Shown in pieces: positions 30,274 through 37,638 of a DNA stretch of 41,745 nt (position 1 is its first letter; each line of letters begins with the position of its first letter). The DNA is from a virus. A model generated the notes under the pieces. That model was not told the origin of the DNA. It searched no databases and saw nothing but the letters and a program-made list of their open reading frames with translations. Location of the stretch: positions 1-41,745 of IMG/VR virus record IMGVR_UViG_3300046694_000138; one strand, written 5' to 3'. A program made the position numbers and the translations under genes.

Positions 30274-31968
30274 TTATCTGATTCGTCGAGCGCGAATTAG
30301 GCCAGATGCAGTGCATGTACTTGTCGTAAAGCTACTAAGCGCAACACAAAAAACGGTTGTCGATGCGGAGACATTGACCCGAATCGTCGGGCTGGCAATT
30401 GCGGAGCCCTGCCCTGCGGTCTGGTTGCCTGCGATCGATCCATACGAGCCAAGGGCGCCCAGGGTTGCCGACGTTGTACTTGGGCCGCCCGCCTGCAACT
30501 GCATAACCGTTGTCCCGGCAGGAACGAAAAGAACCGTGCTAGAGACATCCCAGTCGCCGGCCGTCAGAGTTATGGAGGTAACATTCGCTGCGGCACCGGA
30601 CGTCAAACTGACCGCCGTGGCGCTGTTACTGATCAGTTCACCTAAGTTTCCAGCCGATGCGTTTCCGACAGAAGTCGTGCCAACTATCCCGCCGCTGAGA
30701 GTCGATGCGCCGGTCACAGTCAAAGTCCCGCCAGCCGACAGGTTCGACGTCGCGGAAATGCTATTGCCGCCGATGTTGCCGCCGATGGTTGCTGCGCCCG
30801 ATACCGTCAATCCGCCCGTCGACGTAAGCGTTCCGCCCTGCACTGTGGCGCCCGTCACGATATTGCTTAGGACGGTCAGAACGCCTGCCTGCGTCAGCGA
30901 CATAACTTCAGTCGCTTCGCCGCTATTCGTGACGCTAAACTTGCCGCCCGAGTTGCGAAGCCATACTTCGTTCGTTGTCGTTCCGCTTTGATACAGACCG
31001 ATATGACCGGCGCCGGTAACCAGGAAGTTCTGAACGCCCGAGGAATAGCTTCGAATCAGATTCGTCCACGTCCCGCCGTCAGTCTGGAATTGCAGCCCGA
31101 CATCGTTGGTTCCGACGACAGAGCGCAACACATGGCCGTAGCTGAAGCCAGAGCGGGTATCGACAACACCAGACTGACATCCAATCTGCTTCGTAACGGT
31201 TGCGCCACTTATCGATGTCGTGACGCTCTCATACGCGAAGTTTGTGCCGGTGCCATAGTTGGCAACATCGATAAGAAAACCGCTTGTATCAGAATTGGTG
31301 CCGCCGTTCCGAACGAAGAAATAGCCGCCATCAATTTCGCCAGCTACAGAAGTCGTGTCCGGATTCTGCTTGCGGGCGGATACACTCAATCCGATGTCAG
31401 CGTTCGTCGGCCCGATATTTCCACTACCGACCACAACATGCTCAAAGTGCTGCGCAGAATGCCCTTTCCCGACGTGAGCCCCTGCATCGAGCGTGAACTG
31501 CGCGGCCTGCGCGATGTAGCTTGAACCCGCGGCTTCTCCGGCAAAACTCACCGGGATATTCGGCCCCGTATAACGATAGACAACGCCGGGCGTATAGCTC
31601 GCCCGAGGGTTGCTTGACCAGTTGCCGGCAGGCACTTCGACCGTGCCGCCGCCGTACAGCGAATACATGGCATTCCCTGCCGCTGCGATAGACGTAGTAG
31701 ACGATGAGGAAACGTCAAAATCGCGCGGGCTTACAACATCCTGAAGCTTGCTCGTAATGGTCCGAGTGGTAGCGCCAAGCCCTAATTGCGTGAAGTTCCC
31801 CAGAAGGGAGACACTCGCAACAGATGCGTAAAGGTCGGAAAATGATTGCGCCGCAGCAAGCGTCGAAACCGGGATGCTTCTGGTAACGCCATCGGAATCT
31901 TTCCAGATAACGAGCTTATCCGAGGGCGCCGCAGACGATGAAACGCAAAGGTCGTTTATTGTTCCCAT
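30274..31968 (-). CDS. Tail fibre/tailspike with beta-helix-type repeats
   Basis: Start set at 31968 (GTINDLCVSSSAAPSDK), where ATG overlaps the upstream stop by one base. The 564 residues have an N-terminal fibre motif shared with the 10811-11023 protein. A SPRDFDVSS segment near residue 80 marks the entry to beta-helix repeats (Gly/Ser/Thr-rich, e.g. GTLTSTGGLTVSGAATIGGN). The C-terminal beta domain (AANVTSITLTAGDWDVSSTVLFVPAG) is common in phage receptor-binding tips. Likely a receptor-binding trimer. No enzymatic residues are evident. Confidence 0.78.
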   Translation of the reverse strand: MGTINDLCVSSSAAPSDKLVIWKDSDGVTRSIPVSTLAAAQSFSDLYASVASVSLLGNFTQLGLGATTRTITSKLQDVVSPRDFDVSSSSTTSIAAAGNAMYSLYGGGTVEVPAGNWSSNPRASYTPGVVYRYTGPNIPVSFAGEAAGSSYIAQAAQFTLDAGAHVGKGHSAQHFEHVVVGSGNIGPTNADIGLSVSARKQNPDTTSVAGEIDGGYFFVRNGGTNSDTSGFLIDVANYGTGTNFAYESVTTSISGATVTKQIGCQSGVVDTRSGFSYGHVLRSVVGTNDVGLQFQTDGGTWTNLIRSYSSGVQNFLVTGAGHIGLYQSGTTTNEVWLRNSGGKFSVTNSGEATEVMSLTQAGVLTVLSNIVTGATVQGGTLTSTGGLTVSGAATIGGNIGGNSISATSNLSAGGTLTVTGASTLSGGIVGTTSVGNASAGNLGELISNSATAVSLTSGAAANVTSITLTAGDWDVSSTVLFVPAGTTVMQLQAGGPSTTSATLGALGSYGSIAGNQTAGQGSAIASPTIRVNVSASTTVFCVALSSFTTSTCTASGLIRARRIR

Positions 31969-33110
31969 TATGAAACCCGTACCCACAGAGAGGAGCCAGA
32001 AACAGTGCCGAGATTCGTCCATGTCCCAGGGGTGGGAGAACTAGCCTGTAGCCTTAAGGAGCCGATTCCGGTCCCGGTGACAATAACGCTGGTCAAGATG
32101 CCGCCCTGGGGCGTTGCATCGACATCGCAGAGCAGGGAATCAGTTCCGTTCCAACCGATCTTTACGTTATTCGTCGAAACCTGACCTGTCCCTGTGCCGT
32201 TTTGAACGGCTCGATTGAACATCGAATCTTCAGCGATCCAATTTGACCCGTCAGAGCGAAGCGTGATCCGAGAAAACGAGTTCGAGAGCGCGACAGAGCC
32301 AAGACCAGAACCGTTGACGTCGTTGATCGACTGGCCGCCAACAGTGGCGATTGGATACGTCCCGCTACCCGTCCGAACGAACGCGGCAACCCATCCATTT
32401 CCAACGGTGATCGCAGAAGGAAGCGTGACAGTAAATGACGTACCTGTGAGTTCGAATCTCATTCCGCCATCAGTGGCGAGCACCGAATACGCTGTACTGA
32501 GCGCCGAGATTCTATTTATCGAATTGCGGATAGAAGTGGTAACGCCTTTAACCCACGCCGTGCTGGCCGCTCGATTCGATGTTTCGTCAAAGCCGTATGT
32601 TTGGACATACGTGTCGTCCAGGTGGTAGCGACCGCCATCCGAGCCGACAATCAATGTCGGGATGCTTTCAGGGGACGTCGTGTCAGTCGGGACATAGTGA
32701 TACATCCCGAAATTCGTCACCCACACCTGATTGGTGGAATTCTTGTCGCGCGCTCGCAATGCGGCGAGATCATTTGCGCTCTGAACACTAGAGGTTCCAA
32801 GCGCAATTGCGACGGGGTCGGTTTCGTTCAGCGACGTATAGACGAGACGCCCCGCCCCATCAAGGATAGTGATGGAGTACGGGATCGGAACGAATAGGTG
32901 AATTAGCGCTCCGGCCGCGGCGGCATGTCCATGCGTGGTGCGGATAGGCTGCGCTACAACAACGCTTCCAGCCGCGTCAGAATTAACCGTGACAGGGTAT
33001 GCGAGCGGGTCTAACCCCGGCTGGCCAATGTAGATAAAACCGGACTCCAGCGGCTGGCCGTAGAGATCCGTGAAGAATGGAAGCGCACGCGCCTCGCTAG
33101 TGGCGGTCAC
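31968..33110 (-). CDS. Tail protein with P22-tailspike-like head-binding domain
   Basis: The first about 110 residues of this 380-residue protein match the P22 tailspike head-binding plan: PFFTDLYGQPLESGFIYIGQPGLDPL, VTVNSDAAGSVVVAQPIRT, LIHLFVPIPYSITILDGAGRLVYTSLNE. In P22 the equivalent GKIYIGQ segment attaches the spike to the tail hub. The remainder is a beta-rich stalk and tip (VIVTGTGIGSLRLQASSPTPGTW) and is shorter than the P22 beta-helix, so it may be an adaptor carrying the next fibre. Stop and next start overlap (TAATG). Confidence 0.8.
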   Translation of the reverse strand: MTATSEARALPFFTDLYGQPLESGFIYIGQPGLDPLAYPVTVNSDAAGSVVVAQPIRTTHGHAAAAGALIHLFVPIPYSITILDGAGRLVYTSLNETDPVAIALGTSSVQSANDLAALRARDKNSTNQVWVTNFGMYHYVPTDTTSPESIPTLIVGSDGGRYHLDDTYVQTYGFDETSNRAASTAWVKGVTTSIRNSINRISALSTAYSVLATDGGMRFELTGTSFTVTLPSAITVGNGWVAAFVRTGSGTYPIATVGGQSINDVNGSGLGSVALSNSFSRITLRSDGSNWIAEDSMFNRAVQNGTGTGQVSTNNVKIGWNGTDSLLCDVDATPQGGILTSVIVTGTGIGSLRLQASSPTPGTWTNLGTVSGSSLWVRVS

Positions 33111-33169
33111 GGTTGCTCCTTTGGTTGAAGACTGATACCATTCATATGGACACCTAATCGGAACAAACC

Positions 33170-33751
33170 ATGAAATGCACCTTTGAGAATTGCGACCTGC
33201 CGAAGTACTGCAAAGGGTATTGCGTCAAACACTACAGACAAGCGCAGCGTGGCGTGCTTGGCAAGATCGAGGGCCGTGAAAGCACCAAAGATCGCCGTGG
33301 GTCGGCATCCGAAAGATTCGCGAAGTCCTACGATGTCATGCCGAGCGGATGCTGGCACTGGAAGACCATCAACACGAACGGTCGCGCAAACGGGTTCATG
33401 TTTGAGGGGCGAATCATAGGTGCGTATGTCGCTTCCTACATCCTTCACAAAGGTCCGGTCGGATCGCTGTGGGTATGCCATACGTGCGACAACGGTCTGT
33501 GCGTGAACCCTGATCATTTGTTTCTCGGAGCGCCGGTAGAGAACACTCAGGACATGATTGAGAAAGGCCGACAAGTCATCAAACGTGGCGAGGCGCGCGG
33601 CAGAGTTGCGAAGCTAACCGAGGCACAAGTACGAGAGATAAAAACTGCCATCTTGTCCGGCACGCGGCTGGCCCGTCTTGCCGAGGAATATGGCGTCAGT
33701 CGTTGTACGATTTCCGACATAAACCTAGGCAAGACGTGGAGCCACGTCTGA
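33170..33751 (+). CDS. HNH homing endonuclease (I-HmuI-type core) with C-terminal helix-turn-helix
   Basis: The 193-residue protein has an N-terminal zinc-like Cys cluster (CTFENCDLPKYCKGYCVKH). The HNH core reads VCHTCDNGLCVNPDHLFLGAPVENTQDM with the KGR that follows in the family. A C-terminal helix-turn-helix (LARLAEEYGVSRCTISDIN) binds DNA. It lies on the strand opposite to the late operon, between the head-binding tail gene and the coat gene, with its stop abutting the coat stop. It is presumably a mobile gene that entered in reverse orientation. Confidence 0.9.
   Translation: MKCTFENCDLPKYCKGYCVKHYRQAQRGVLGKIEGRESTKDRRGSASERFAKSYDVMPSGCWHWKTINTNGRANGFMFEGRIIGAYVASYILHKGPVGSLWVCHTCDNGLCVNPDHLFLGAPVENTQDMIEKGRQVIKRGEARGRVAKLTEAQVREIKTAILSGTRLARLAEEYGVSRCTISDINLGKTWSHV
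33732..33749. terminator. Perfect 8-bp hairpin at the HNH/coat gene junction
   Basis: AGACGTGG and CCACGTCT are separated by AG, inside the last codons of the HNH gene and next to the coat stop. It may attenuate converging transcripts. There is no T-run, so the call is tentative. Confidence 0.4.
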
Positions 33752-35068
33752 TCAGGTCTGCGAGAACAAAATAATCCCCGCCATCTCAGGATTTGTCACG
33801 GACACGCCGTAGAACGCGTCCACGCGGTAGCGCGACTGGTAGTTGTTGATGCTGGCCTGCTTCGACATGATGATTTCGATGCCTTGGTCGGTCGTGCCGC
33901 GCATCACCGAGAGGCCTTGATCCGACGGCACTGCGAGACGGCCCGGCAGGATTTCGACCGCTTCTTTCTTCCAGAAGCAGTTCACACCCGTCGAAACGGT
34001 GTTGAGCCAGGTGATCGCTGCGCCCGATGCCGGCGTCGCGGTGCAGTTCTTGTACGCAAGTTCCGCGTCGGTCGCGCCTTGGCCGCTGATGATCGCCGGA
34101 GCGATCGTGACCGTACCCGTACCGCCCGCGCCCGAAACGATGCCGACGACGCGGAACGTCTTGAGCTGTCCCGTATCGATCTTCGTGATCGGATGAACGT
34201 TGTTCACGCCAGCGATGGTGAATGCGTCGCCAACCTTGACAGTGCCAGACGTGACGGTGATCGCCAGCGCTTGCAGGCGGTTGTCCACGTTCGACTGAAG
34301 CGGACCCGTAGGCGATGCAGCAAGCGCCTTCGGAGTGGTGAACTGGTTCGCACCGTTGACCGTGACCGTTACGCCAGCCGCAGCCGTCAGACGCGCGAGG
34401 TAGTCAGCCTTCAGCACGCGCTCGAAGCCTGCCACTTGGCGGCCGACCGTTGCCATTTCGTAGGCGTTCGCAGCCTTCTGGCCTTCGACCAGATATGCGC
34501 GCGATGCCAGGTTGCCGGCCATTGCGTTGTAATCACGCGAACCAAACACCGAGTAGCGGCCGTCGTAGTCGATGCCGCTTTCGTTCATCAGCGAATCAGC
34601 TTGAGCCAGATCGTCGAAGCCGGTTGCTGCGACGGTGCGCTTCACGACGAGCGAGCCGAGGGTCGACACAGCGTTGACCACGTCGACGTTGATGTCGGAT
34701 GCGATCTTTTGCTTTGCAGCGGCGCCAAGACGGTTTTCTTGCAGCGCGTCGCGCAGTTCGGTTGCGTCCATCAGCCACGGCGACGAACGGATCGTGTCGA
34801 TTGCGGCCGGGATCGTAAGCTGCGTCTTGCCGACGAAGTTGGCGGTCTGGTCGAGGCCCGAGAACGAACGCGCGATGTAGGGCATCGGACGGCGGATGAC
34901 GTCGCCTTGGCGAGCCATTGCGGTCTGATCGTTGTTGAACACGGTGACGGCTTTCGACATGACCAGTTGGTCATTGAAGCCTTCAAGCAGGTTTTCGAAG
35001 GCGATGCGCTCTTCTTTCGAGAACGCGTTGGCGGTCGAAAGGAACGGAGTGACGGGCGGTTGAGCCAT
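33752..35068 (-). CDS. Major capsid protein (P22 coat-like)
   Basis: Start set at 35068 (AQPPVTPFLSTANAF), where AGGA lies 9 bases upstream. Upstream in-frame ATG at 35119 has no site. The 438 residues compare with 430 in P22. Shared features include FGSRDYNAMAGNL, RQVAGFERVLKADYLARL, a VTVNGANQF strand followed by SNVDNRLQALAITVTSGTVKVGDAFTIAGV (the inserted beta domain), NCFWKKEAVEI and a C-terminal YRVDAFYGVSVTNPEMAGIIL. It builds the procapsid around the scaffold encoded just upstream. Confidence 0.92.
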   Translation of the reverse strand: MAQPPVTPFLSTANAFSKEERIAFENLLEGFNDQLVMSKAVTVFNNDQTAMARQGDVIRRPMPYIARSFSGLDQTANFVGKTQLTIPAAIDTIRSSPWLMDATELRDALQENRLGAAAKQKIASDINVDVVNAVSTLGSLVVKRTVAATGFDDLAQADSLMNESGIDYDGRYSVFGSRDYNAMAGNLASRAYLVEGQKAANAYEMATVGRQVAGFERVLKADYLARLTAAAGVTVTVNGANQFTTPKALAASPTGPLQSNVDNRLQALAITVTSGTVKVGDAFTIAGVNNVHPITKIDTGQLKTFRVVGIVSGAGGTGTVTIAPAIISGQGATDAELAYKNCTATPASGAAITWLNTVSTGVNCFWKKEAVEILPGRLAVPSDQGLSVMRGTTDQGIEIIMSKQASINNYQSRYRVDAFYGVSVTNPEMAGIILFSQT

Positions 35069-35272
35069 GATGTGTAATCCTAAATAAAACAACGAAAAAG
35101 AATGGCGGGATCGCCACAAGATTTCGCATCCAGCTAGGACTAACGCTCAAGGCGCCGATGGGGCTGAGATACGTTGAGACTTGCTGACTTCGCCCGCGCG
35201 GAATGTCTCACGCAGGCGAAATTTGGCTTTTGTGCATCTTACTACTTTGCGTAATATGAAGCAACTACTGGA
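35069..35272 (-). other. Scaffold-coat intergenic region with hairpin
   Basis: No gene is seen. Bases 35189-35198 and 35211-35220 can form a 10-bp stem (one G-U pair in the minus-strand RNA) around a 12-base loop. No T-run follows in the transcribed direction. It could tune the ratio of coat to scaffold by processing or attenuation. Confidence 0.45.
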
Positions 35273-36121
35273 TCATTTCTGCGCAAGCTGACGCTTGTAG
35301 GCGGCCACCTTACTATAGTCGCCAGTGCGCGCAGCTTCCTCGCGCAGCTTGTCGAGTTGCGAGCTGGAGGCGTTGAAGCCAGTGCCCCGCTCCGCGGTAA
35401 CGCGCGCTTCCGGCGCCGGCCGGTTGGTTTTCTTCGTAGCCAAGGAAATCTCCAGTTTGGCGATTGCAACGGTGAACTTGACCGGATCGGCGATCTTCGA
35501 CAGTTCGATCAGCCGCGCGGGGGATTTCGACAGCGCGTAGACGAGCACAGCAGGATCGTCGGCGCCGCGCATGAGCAGGCCAGCTTGCGTCTGATTCAGG
35601 ATCGATCCGACTTCGGACTCTGCCTCTTCGAAGTCGTCGACGCCGAGCGATTCCTTGCGTGCGGCGTAGGACTTCTTGAAGTTCTCGACTTCTTCCTGTT
35701 CCTTGCGGATCGCTTCGAGTTTGGCGCGATCGGCCGCGTCGAGCTTGGCCTTCTGCTCCATCCAGGCGTCATACGCTTCCGAGAACCGCGTCTCGTCGTA
35801 GTCGTACTGGTCGAGCGTCGGCTTCGAGACGATGGCGTTCGCTTCCTGCTTCGGCAGCTTCGAGCGGATTTCTTCGAGTTCGCGCTGGAGTTCGCGCTTC
35901 TCGCGCATTATCTCCTTGTGGCTCTTGCGCAACTCGGAAACCCACTTGGGCGCCGGTTGGCCCTTCAGCGACGGGGATTCGCCTTCGGATTGCTCGGCGC
36001 CTTCAGCGGGTTCTTGGCTTTCGGAGTCCTGATCTTCGTCGTCGAACAAAGTCGGCGCTACGATTTCTTCAGGCTGTTCCTGCTCGATTTCGAGTTGTTG
36101 CGTGTCGAGTTCTTGATCCAT
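35273..36121 (-). CDS. Scaffolding protein
   Basis: Start set at 36121 (DQELDTQQLEIEQEQ), where GAGGTG lies 5 bases upstream. The 282 residues compare with 303 in P22 scaffold. The N-terminal third is very acidic (DDEDQDSESQEPAEGAEQSEGE), then a long charged coiled coil (SHKEIMREKRELQRELEEIRSKL, RAKLEAIRKEQEEVENFKKSYAARKE). The C-terminus is basic and helical (KLREEAARTGDYSKVAAYKRQLAQK), as needed to bind the coat. It is immediately upstream of the coat gene. Confidence 0.87.
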   Translation of the reverse strand: MDQELDTQQLEIEQEQPEEIVAPTLFDDEDQDSESQEPAEGAEQSEGESPSLKGQPAPKWVSELRKSHKEIMREKRELQRELEEIRSKLPKQEANAIVSKPTLDQYDYDETRFSEAYDAWMEQKAKLDAADRAKLEAIRKEQEEVENFKKSYAARKESLGVDDFEEAESEVGSILNQTQAGLLMRGADDPAVLVYALSKSPARLIELSKIADPVKFTVAIAKLEISLATKKTNRPAPEARVTAERGTGFNASSSQLDKLREEAARTGDYSKVAAYKRQLAQK

Positions 36122-36156
36122 GCACTCACCTCTTGGTGGGAAAATACGATTCGCCG

Positions 36157-36204
36157 AGTATACAACAGACAACCGTTGCAATAAGCAGGATGTGTGTATA
36201 TCCT
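36157..36204. promoter_or_regulatory. Divergent promoter region between scaffold and a ribbon-helix-helix gene
   Basis: Rightward: TTGCAA (36176-36181), 17 bases, TATCCT (36199-36204). The expected start is near 36211, exactly at the ATG of the next gene. Leftward: a good -10, TATACT (36162-36157), with only a weak -35 (TTATTG at 16-base spacing). AGGAT and ATCCT form a spaced inverted repeat over the rightward -10. Confidence 0.55.
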
Positions 36205-36210
36205 CCTGAT

Positions 36211-36357
36211 ATGAAACGATTTCAGATGTTCCTCCCCGAGCCGATACTGAAGCGTCTGATGGAGTACGCGCAGCGGCACGATTACTCGATCGCCGAGGTT
36301 GTGCGGCGCGCGGTGCTCAAGTTTCTAGACGAAGAAGATTCGAAGGAATCGAAATGA
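36211..36357 (+). CDS. Ribbon-helix-helix (CopG-type) regulator
   Basis: The 48-residue protein fits a complete ribbon-helix-helix unit: KRFQMFLPEPILKRLMEYAQRHDYSIAEVVRRAVLKFLDE. No Shine-Dalgarno sequence precedes the ATG (the upstream bases are CCTCCTGAT). With the -10 box ending 7 bases before, the mRNA may be leaderless. It is the first gene of the plus-strand island and probably autoregulates through the spaced AGGAT/ATCCT repeat. Confidence 0.82.
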   Translation: MKRFQMFLPEPILKRLMEYAQRHDYSIAEVVRRAVLKFLDEEDSKESK

Positions 36358-36566
36358 CCTACGTAATGATCGCGCTGTTCTCGCTCGCCGCGCTCCGCGT
36401 GCTCTACCTGATCCGCCACTCTGTCATGGACGGCATTGGCCATGTGCTCATGTTCCCGTTCACGCTGGCCGATGACATCCGGCGCAATGGCCGCGACGTG
36501 CTCAAGGCGGCGTTCTGGTGGTTGGTCGCTATCGTCGCAATCGCATCCTTCACCATACTTTTCTAA
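36354..36566 (+). CDS. Small membrane protein, two transmembrane segments
   Basis: The 70-residue protein is ATGA-coupled to the regulator. Hydrophobic segments are MIALFSLAALRVLYLI and AAFWWLVAIVAIASFTILF, joined by a basic, amphipathic loop (RRNGRDVLK). Its stop overlaps the start of the oxygenase gene. The function is unknown. An inner-membrane helper for the neighbouring enzyme is possible. Confidence 0.7.
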   Translation: MTYVMIALFSLAALRVLYLIRHSVMDGIGHVLMFPFTLADDIRRNGRDVLKAAFWWLVAIVAIASFTILF

Positions 36567-37141
36567 TGCGCAATTTTCATATTCTCCGCGACGGCATGGA
36601 CGTTAGCGCCCTGTCGCTCGCTATCTCGATGGACCCTGACCTGTGGATGGCTGACACGTTCCTGCGCAACTATCCGCAGGGGCCGTTCGGCGATACGGAC
36701 ACGATCATGCTGCGCTTCCCGGAGATCCAGACCGGCATGAGCGAGGAAGAGATCGATCTATACAAGCAGAACAAGCTGCCCGGCTACGATCAGCACGAGT
36801 CGATCGCCTATCCGGCATGGTCAAAGCTGACGCAGGCGCATGGCTTCGTGTTCGATCTGGCGCGCTTCACGCAGGCGACGCGCATTGGACGCGTTATGGT
36901 GAACCGAGTTCGACCGGGCGGCCGGATCTACGCGCACGTCGACACGCCGGAGCACACGCGCTATTGGGACAGGTTTCACCTAGTGATCCAAGGGCAGCCT
37001 GGGGCAATAATTACAAGTGGCGACGAAACTCTGCAAATGCTAACAGGGAGGCTGTTTCATTTCCGAAACGACTTGCTACACGAAGTGAGGAATGAGTCGT
37101 CCGTCGATCGTATTAGCATGGTTATGGATATGCGCCGATGA
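36566..37141 (+). CDS. 2-oxoglutarate/Fe(II) oxygenase, aspartyl/asparaginyl beta-hydroxylase-like
   Basis: The 191-residue protein has a metal site with His-x-Asp in RIYAHVDTPEH (near residue 130) and the distal His in LLHEVRNES, with Arg in DRISMVMDM as the likely 2-oxoglutarate ligand. The intervening strands (FHLVIQGQPGAIITSGDETLQMLTGRLFHF) form the jelly-roll core. Members hydroxylate Asp/Asn in proteins or modify small molecules or bases. In the phage the substrate is unknown. It starts in TAATG overlap with the membrane-protein gene. Confidence 0.82.
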   Translation: MRNFHILRDGMDVSALSLAISMDPDLWMADTFLRNYPQGPFGDTDTIMLRFPEIQTGMSEEEIDLYKQNKLPGYDQHESIAYPAWSKLTQAHGFVFDLARFTQATRIGRVMVNRVRPGGRIYAHVDTPEHTRYWDRFHLVIQGQPGAIITSGDETLQMLTGRLFHFRNDLLHEVRNESSVDRISMVMDMRR

Positions 37142-37638
37142 ACACCGTAGAGTTGACGCGGGGAGCGTCAGTTATCGTCGATGCAGACGATCTAACGAAA
37201 ATCACGATGACAAGCTGGAACCTGAACAGCATGGGGTATGCCGTCAGGTTCAAGATGCTTCCGTCCGGCAAGAGAACCCATGAACTAATGCACCGGTTCA
37301 TTATGGGGCTTGAATATGGCGATCGTCGCGTCGTCGACCATATCAACGGCGACAAGCTCGACAACAGGAAGGAAAATCTGCGGATATGCTCGATCGCGGA
37401 AAACTGCCTTAATTCGAAAGCGCATCGCGACAATAAGTCGGGCTTCAAGGGCGCTTTTCTGCATAAGCCATCGGGGCGGTGGATGGCTCAAATCGCTAGA
37501 GACGGGAAGAAGAAACACCTTGGCTATTTCAGCAGCGCAGAAGAAGCGCACGCCGCATATTGCGCTGCTGCCAAGGTGCTTCACGGAGATTTCTACAGGG
37601 AAACTACACCTTCGCCCAGTGCGATACAGTCGGAATGA
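37138..37638 (+). CDS. HNH homing endonuclease with AP2-like DNA-binding domain
   Basis: The 166-residue protein is ATGA-coupled to the oxygenase. The HNH_3 core (RRVVDHINGDKLDNRKENLRICSIAENCLNSKA) is followed by an AP2-like part (DNKSGFKGAFLHKPSGRWMAQI, HLGYFSSAEEAHAAYCAAAKVLHGDF). The last 35 bases overlap the antisense end of the terminase large subunit gene, so expression of either may affect the other. Confidence 0.92.
   Translation: MNTVELTRGASVIVDADDLTKITMTSWNLNSMGYAVRFKMLPSGKRTHELMHRFIMGLEYGDRRVVDHINGDKLDNRKENLRICSIAENCLNSKAHRDNKSGFKGAFLHKPSGRWMAQIARDGKKKHLGYFSSAEEAHAAYCAAAKVLHGDFYRETTPSPSAIQSE

Noticed and set aside
33120-33145. ACTGATAC next to TTGAAG before the 33170 HNH gene, similar to the early promoter motif
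   Set aside because: The spacing to TATGGA is only 14 bases and the match is partial, so I did not add it to the promoter family.
33107-33574. 155-residue minus-strand frame opposite the I-HmuI-like HNH gene
   Set aside because: It would fit the direction of the late operon, but the plus-strand frame has complete HNH motifs and a coherent helix-turn-helix, while this one has none.
33884-35077. 397-residue plus-strand open frame opposite the coat gene
   Set aside because: Antisense shadow: Arg/His-rich composition and full overlap with the recognised P22-like coat protein.
35357-36184. 275-residue plus-strand open frame opposite the scaffold gene
   Set aside because: Leu/Phe/Arg-rich antisense reading of the coiled-coil scaffold. 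No start signal.
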